From positions 156,649,545-156,713,544 of the forward strand of contig CM043950.1 of NCBI GenBank assembly GCA_014529385.2: 64,000 nt of DNA, written 5' to 3'. Below are positions 60,720-64,000 of this stretch, piece after piece (position 1 is the stretch's first letter; the number at the start of each line of letters is the position of its first letter). Under the pieces are notes generated by a model. It was not told where the DNA came from, did not search any database, and saw only the letters and a list, made by a program, of their open reading frames with translations. Both the position numbers and the translations under genes were made by a program. This DNA is from Adiantum capillus-veneris (taxonomy: Eukaryota > Streptophyta > Polypodiopsida > Polypodiales > Pteridaceae).

Positions 60720-61142
60720 ATGCATTTGAGAGATCACATCATCAACTTGGAAAGACTGCAGCTGGACAGAGAAGAAGCAATAAATTATTATGCAGCACAA
60801 GCAGAGCATAGACGGCTTAGCTTTAACGAGCATCTCCGGAAAAAAGAATTGAAGAAAGGAATGTTGGTGCTCCGCTACGACAATCGCTTCGATACGCGCA
60901 AGGATAAGAAACTCCTTCTCCGATGGGAAGGCCCTTTCATCATCAGGAAAAAGTATGCCAATGGAAGCTACCAGCTTATGGAGGCTGATGGAAAACTTCA
61001 TAAAACCAGGGTAAATGGTTGGCGACTTAAACCTTATTTCCTTCGATTTGACCAGGCTCCACCAGTTGACATTCCAGATGAGGACACACCATCAGCCGCC
61101 ACCTCCGACGATAATGATAAAAAAGATGAGCTAGAGACATGA
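60720..61142 (+). CDS. Element D integrase C-terminal part
   Basis: 140 codons: LERLQLDREEAINYYAAQAE, LRYDNRFDTRKDKKLLLRW and EGPFIIRKKYANGSYQL (GPY-type), NGWRLKPYF, then an acidic tail. It aligns throughout with the end of B. It ends 12 bp before the polypurine tract. Confidence 0.88.
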   Translation: MHLRDHIINLERLQLDREEAINYYAAQAEHRRLSFNEHLRKKELKKGMLVLRYDNRFDTRKDKKLLLRWEGPFIIRKKYANGSYQLMEADGKLHKTRVNGWRLKPYFLRFDQAPPVDIPDEDTPSAATSDDNDKKDELET

Positions 61143-61153
61143 ATGCCTCTAGC

Positions 61154-61168
61154 CAAAAGGGGAGGGCT
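61154..61168 (+). other. Element D polypurine tract
   Basis: CAAAAGGGGAGGGCT before TGATGGGGG of the 3' LTR; nearly the same as in B. Confidence 0.85.
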
Positions 61169-61170
61169 AA

Positions 61171-62722
61171 TGATGGGGGCTTTTCACAAGCCAAACTCTC
61201 ATACCCCTCTTCTCTCGTCCCCACCCCATGAAAACCCCCTCTTAGGGAGGGAGTGATAAAAGGCATTGGAAAAAGTAAGAAAAAAATTAAAGTATGATTA
61301 TGTAAATATATAAGAAAGGTAAACTAGGCCACCTCATGCCTGTGGGGTAGCCCATCCCCACCTTGCCTCCTTTTTCTTCACTGTTGCCCCGTCGGGTGTC
61401 CCTTTTCCTCTCCTCCACTCAAAAGGTCAACCCCCTCTCTCTTCCCCTTGTCCTTTCTCCTTTCTCTCTCCCCTCAAGCTACCCCACCTCTCACCAATAA
61501 TGCATTATAACTCACCAATAATGCACCCTAACTCACATGCAAGTTACCCTATCTTCCAAAATAGTATACCCCACCCCCTCTTTCTCTCTCCTATCATATC
61601 CCATGACCCAAATACCCCTCTCTCTCTAAAGGGCGCTATGTCTTTTGTCTTGTAGCTAAATAACCTCCCCCACACTCACACACACTCAGTTTCACTGAAA
61701 AAGGTGCCCACAGACCCATCCCCACCCGGTGGTTACCTGATTTTTCTTGTGTTCACACACATCTGCACACAGATTCACCTCTGAACACACTCCCCTCTCT
61801 CCCCTCTTGTAATTACTTTATTCTCCATGTCACCTCTCACTTTTTTTCATCAACCCATCTCTCTCTCTTAGTCTCTCTCTCATGAGACTGTTGTTCTCAC
61901 ACATATACACACAGCCAGACAAGTGGGGCCCACAGTCACATGGCCTATGTAGATAATGATTTCTTCATTTCTAAATTCTAGAATTTCTCCCCCCTCCTCC
62001 CCTATATAAAGAGGGGTCACCATCACACTAAGGACACACACACCATCACCAAAGAGTACACTATGCACTGTGTGTGCCTAGTGCACACACACACACCCAC
62101 ACCATCACCATCACCGCAATCACCATGCTCGTCTTAAGCATGACCTCTACACCCTTGGGCTATGGAAGATGAAGGGAAACTAAATGAAGGATGATGGCCG
62201 TAACCCTTGTGCGAGTCTTCGTCATCAACTCCCACCTATCCGCCATGTGCTCTACCACGCTCTCCCTTCTCATTCCCCTATCCTATGCTCCCCATTTCAT
62301 CGCCTTATTCTCTAAATAAAGCTTGAGGTTTTGTGAGTATGTTTTCTTGCAATGTTTTGCCCCTGTGAGGTGTGCGGAATCGCCACCTAGTCTTGTGTTT
62401 GGAGTGAGCTTGTGTATGTGTGAAGGGTGTGCGGATTCACCATCCTTTTGTGGTGCCTAAGTACTAAGTCGCTATACCCCCTCCCTCACTCTCTCTCTCT
62501 CTCTCTCTCACTTGATCTCATTCCCTTTCGTCTTCATCATTGCTCCCAAGCATCCATCTCTCTTGGATGAAAACTTTGTTATGGTGGTGTGTTGTTTGCG
62601 TCCTAGCCGCTGAAGCTAGGTGGTGCCCCCTGTTTGCTTTACCATGACAGGCTCGAGGCGCGCCATTCGGTCCCCGGTGTTTTAGAGGCCGTCGGGGTTC
62701 GGGGTTCGCTTTGCTCCCGTCA
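61171..62722 (+). repeat. Element D 3' LTR
   Basis: 1552 bp, TG...CA. TATA 62003-62010 and AATAAA 62315-62320 match the 5' copy. Confidence 0.95.
62003..62010 (+). promoter_or_regulatory. TATA box, element D 3' LTR
   Basis: Same TATATAAAGAGGGG context as at 54318. Confidence 0.65.
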
Positions 62723-62830
62723 GCAACACATCTTCTTTTTTCCCTTATCACCGGAATTCCTAGACAAATTTCTACCAGCAAAAGCATTAGGAACAGGTGA
62801 TTTACCACTCGCACAACACCTATAACATAA
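62723..62830 (-). pseudogene. Copia gag fragment, upstream half
   Basis: The minus-strand frame CASGKSPVPNAF, GRNLSRNSGDKGKKKMCC precedes the element D insertion. Joined to 53485 it gives a C-X2-C-X4-H-X4-C knuckle. It is the 5' part of the copia gag that D entered. Upstream of about 62830 the coding sense is lost. Confidence 0.68.
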
Positions 62831-64000
62831 GAAAATGACCGAGTACCTTGTGTGTAGCATAAAATAACATGAACATAGTGAGAGTTTCATTAGAATAGAT
62901 TCCTAATGAGAATAACAAGAGTGCTTGGGTGGAGAGAGCAACAAAAAGCATAACACCTCGTTAGATAGGCATGAACAATACTTCAAAAGAGAGAGAGATT
63001 AATCTATTGACAACAATTGAGGACCGGATTTAGTCCCCCCTCCAAAAGGCTTTGTATTATAGGTTTCTCCCATCAAGAGAGACATTTTACAATACAATTC
63101 TTTGTGTTCCTTCAATACTAGCTAGTGCAATGGAGATGGAAGCTTCAAGCTCTAAGAAAAACACTTATAAAACACAACATCAATTCCCTCACGGTCTCAA
63201 ACCCAAGACCTCACACACCGTCAAAGATGGTGAGAGCTAGCGGGTTATGAAAGTAGATTGAGATGAAGAAGGAGTAGTCTTACGAGAAAGATGTACATAT
63301 CCTCACATAATCACTCATATTAGCATAGCATAGCTTAGTAATTAGCATGGTAGAGAAGATGAGCATGCATTAAAGCTTGGCTCTTGGTTGGATTTGCATC
63401 ACAAAGCCAAGAGTTGTTGGTGTAGGCCTCCCTTCTCACAAGCTTGGAGTAGGTGATAAGCTTTCCATTAAAGATTGAGAAGGAGAGAGAGAGTCTTCTT
63501 GCTTCACACATGAGCTAGTGTGTGTGCGTGTGGAATAATGACTTGAGAAATTCAGCCCCTTGTCTCTCTTGGTCGACCCCTCATGCAATTTACTCATGCT
63601 AACACCCCATTGGACCTTTCCCAGCTTAGCCAATGAAAAATGAGCAGCATAAGTGATAGCCTTCTCACCTGTGTTCCCCTTTCCCCTTTTGTGATAGATT
63701 TAGGTAATTAATTAATGCAACTAAAATATCATTGGACCCTTTTTCTTTTGGACAATAAGAATCAGGCAAGCCATTGGGATTTTGGATCCCTTGGGAGACT
63801 GTCCATTAGTCTTCTACAGAGATTAATTCTTATTGGTTCTTAATTAAACTAGATTTACTCTAGCCTAATTCTCATGGGTCCACCTCCATGGCCATCCAAT
63901 AGGAATTGAGTACACCTTGTGGGCATCTGGGCTAGGGAGATGACATGTGTCCCTCATTCCCTTTTTGTAAAGGAAGCTTGTGAGTGTGTGAGTGTGTGTG
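62831..64000. other. Unassigned flank
   Basis: AT-rich sequence, short frames only. The plus-strand frame 63052-63240 and minus-strand frame 63436-63633 have no domain. It is probably old repeat (leader or LTR of the copia remnant), but no terminal repeat was matched. Confidence 0.35.

Larger units (their letters stand above)
53486..62722 (+). mobile_element. Element D: Tat-type Ty3/gypsy retrotransposon, 9.2 kb
   Basis: LTRs 53486-55045 and 61171-62722 (about 98% identical by eye), primer site 55048-55067, polypurine tract 61154-61168, gcaa duplications. Domain order and wording match element B: leader ORF, second pre-gag ORF, gag, protease, acidic linker, reverse transcriptase, degenerate RNase H, archaeal-type RNase H, integrase. 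Unlike B it has about six frameshifts. It is inserted in a copia gag. Confidence 0.94.

Noticed and set aside
61880-62068. Minus-strand 62-codon frame conserved in both D LTRs (54195-54383 and 61880-62068)
   Set aside because: Conservation is explained by LTR identity; it is antisense to the promoter region and has no domain.
63052-63240. 62-codon plus-strand frame near the right end
   Set aside because: No domain or context; the region looks like decayed repeat.

Overview
This window reads as repeat-rich nuclear DNA from a land plant with a large genome. The evidence is nested Ty3/gypsy and Ty1/copia LTR retrotransposons, an L1-type LINE 3' end, primer-binding sites matching tRNA-Asp and initiator tRNA-Met, and a chromodomain integrase. 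Other signs are a Tat-type second (archaeal-like) RNase H and long compound (CT)n(CA)n microsatellites. I see no convincing host gene, tRNA, rRNA or CRISPR array. The polyprotein style would suit a fern or other seed-free plant, but that is a guess from general familiarity.

Layout. 1-2080 is AT-rich and gene-free. 2276-9735 plus 23211-24544 is an old minus-strand Tat-like element, H: degraded LTRs, a primer site and gag remnants. Its gag is split by element A. A copia-type 3' LTR lies at 6847-7211. Element A (9736-23210, minus, 13.5 kb, 5-bp target duplication aatct) is a Ty3/gypsy element with one roughly 3,120-codon gag-pol frame holding five stops and no frameshift. It carries a second retropepsin-like domain after integrase and a further small ORF downstream. 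24545-25895 is a minus-strand copia fragment in which gag runs almost directly into the 3' LTR. Element B (27277-37186, minus, target duplication gatag) is a Tat-type element with two RNase H domains and two pre-gag ORFs. 37187-41887 holds microsatellites, an inverted repeat, a ~280-bp direct duplication and a dispersed ~45-bp motif. 41888-42667 is the 3' end of a LINE. Element C (42668-53293, plus) is a chromovirus with ~2.7-kb LTRs; its gag lacks a start codon and may be completed by a spliced exon inside the LTR. Element D (53486-62722, plus) is a Tat relative of B with several frameshifts. It sits inside the zinc-knuckle codons of a minus-strand copia gag whose halves flank it. 62831-64000 shows nothing I can name.

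Within each element the genes form one replication module: gag (particle), protease, reverse transcriptase/RNase H and integrase, bounded by LTRs that supply promoter and polyadenylation signals, with primer site and polypurine tract beside the LTRs. All copies look damaged. By eye the LTR pairs differ by only a few percent, so these are fairly recent insertions into older repeats. The most interesting points are the second protease-like fold in A, the conserved acidic/Arg-rich leader ORF shared by B and D, and the apparent LTR exon spliced to gag in C.
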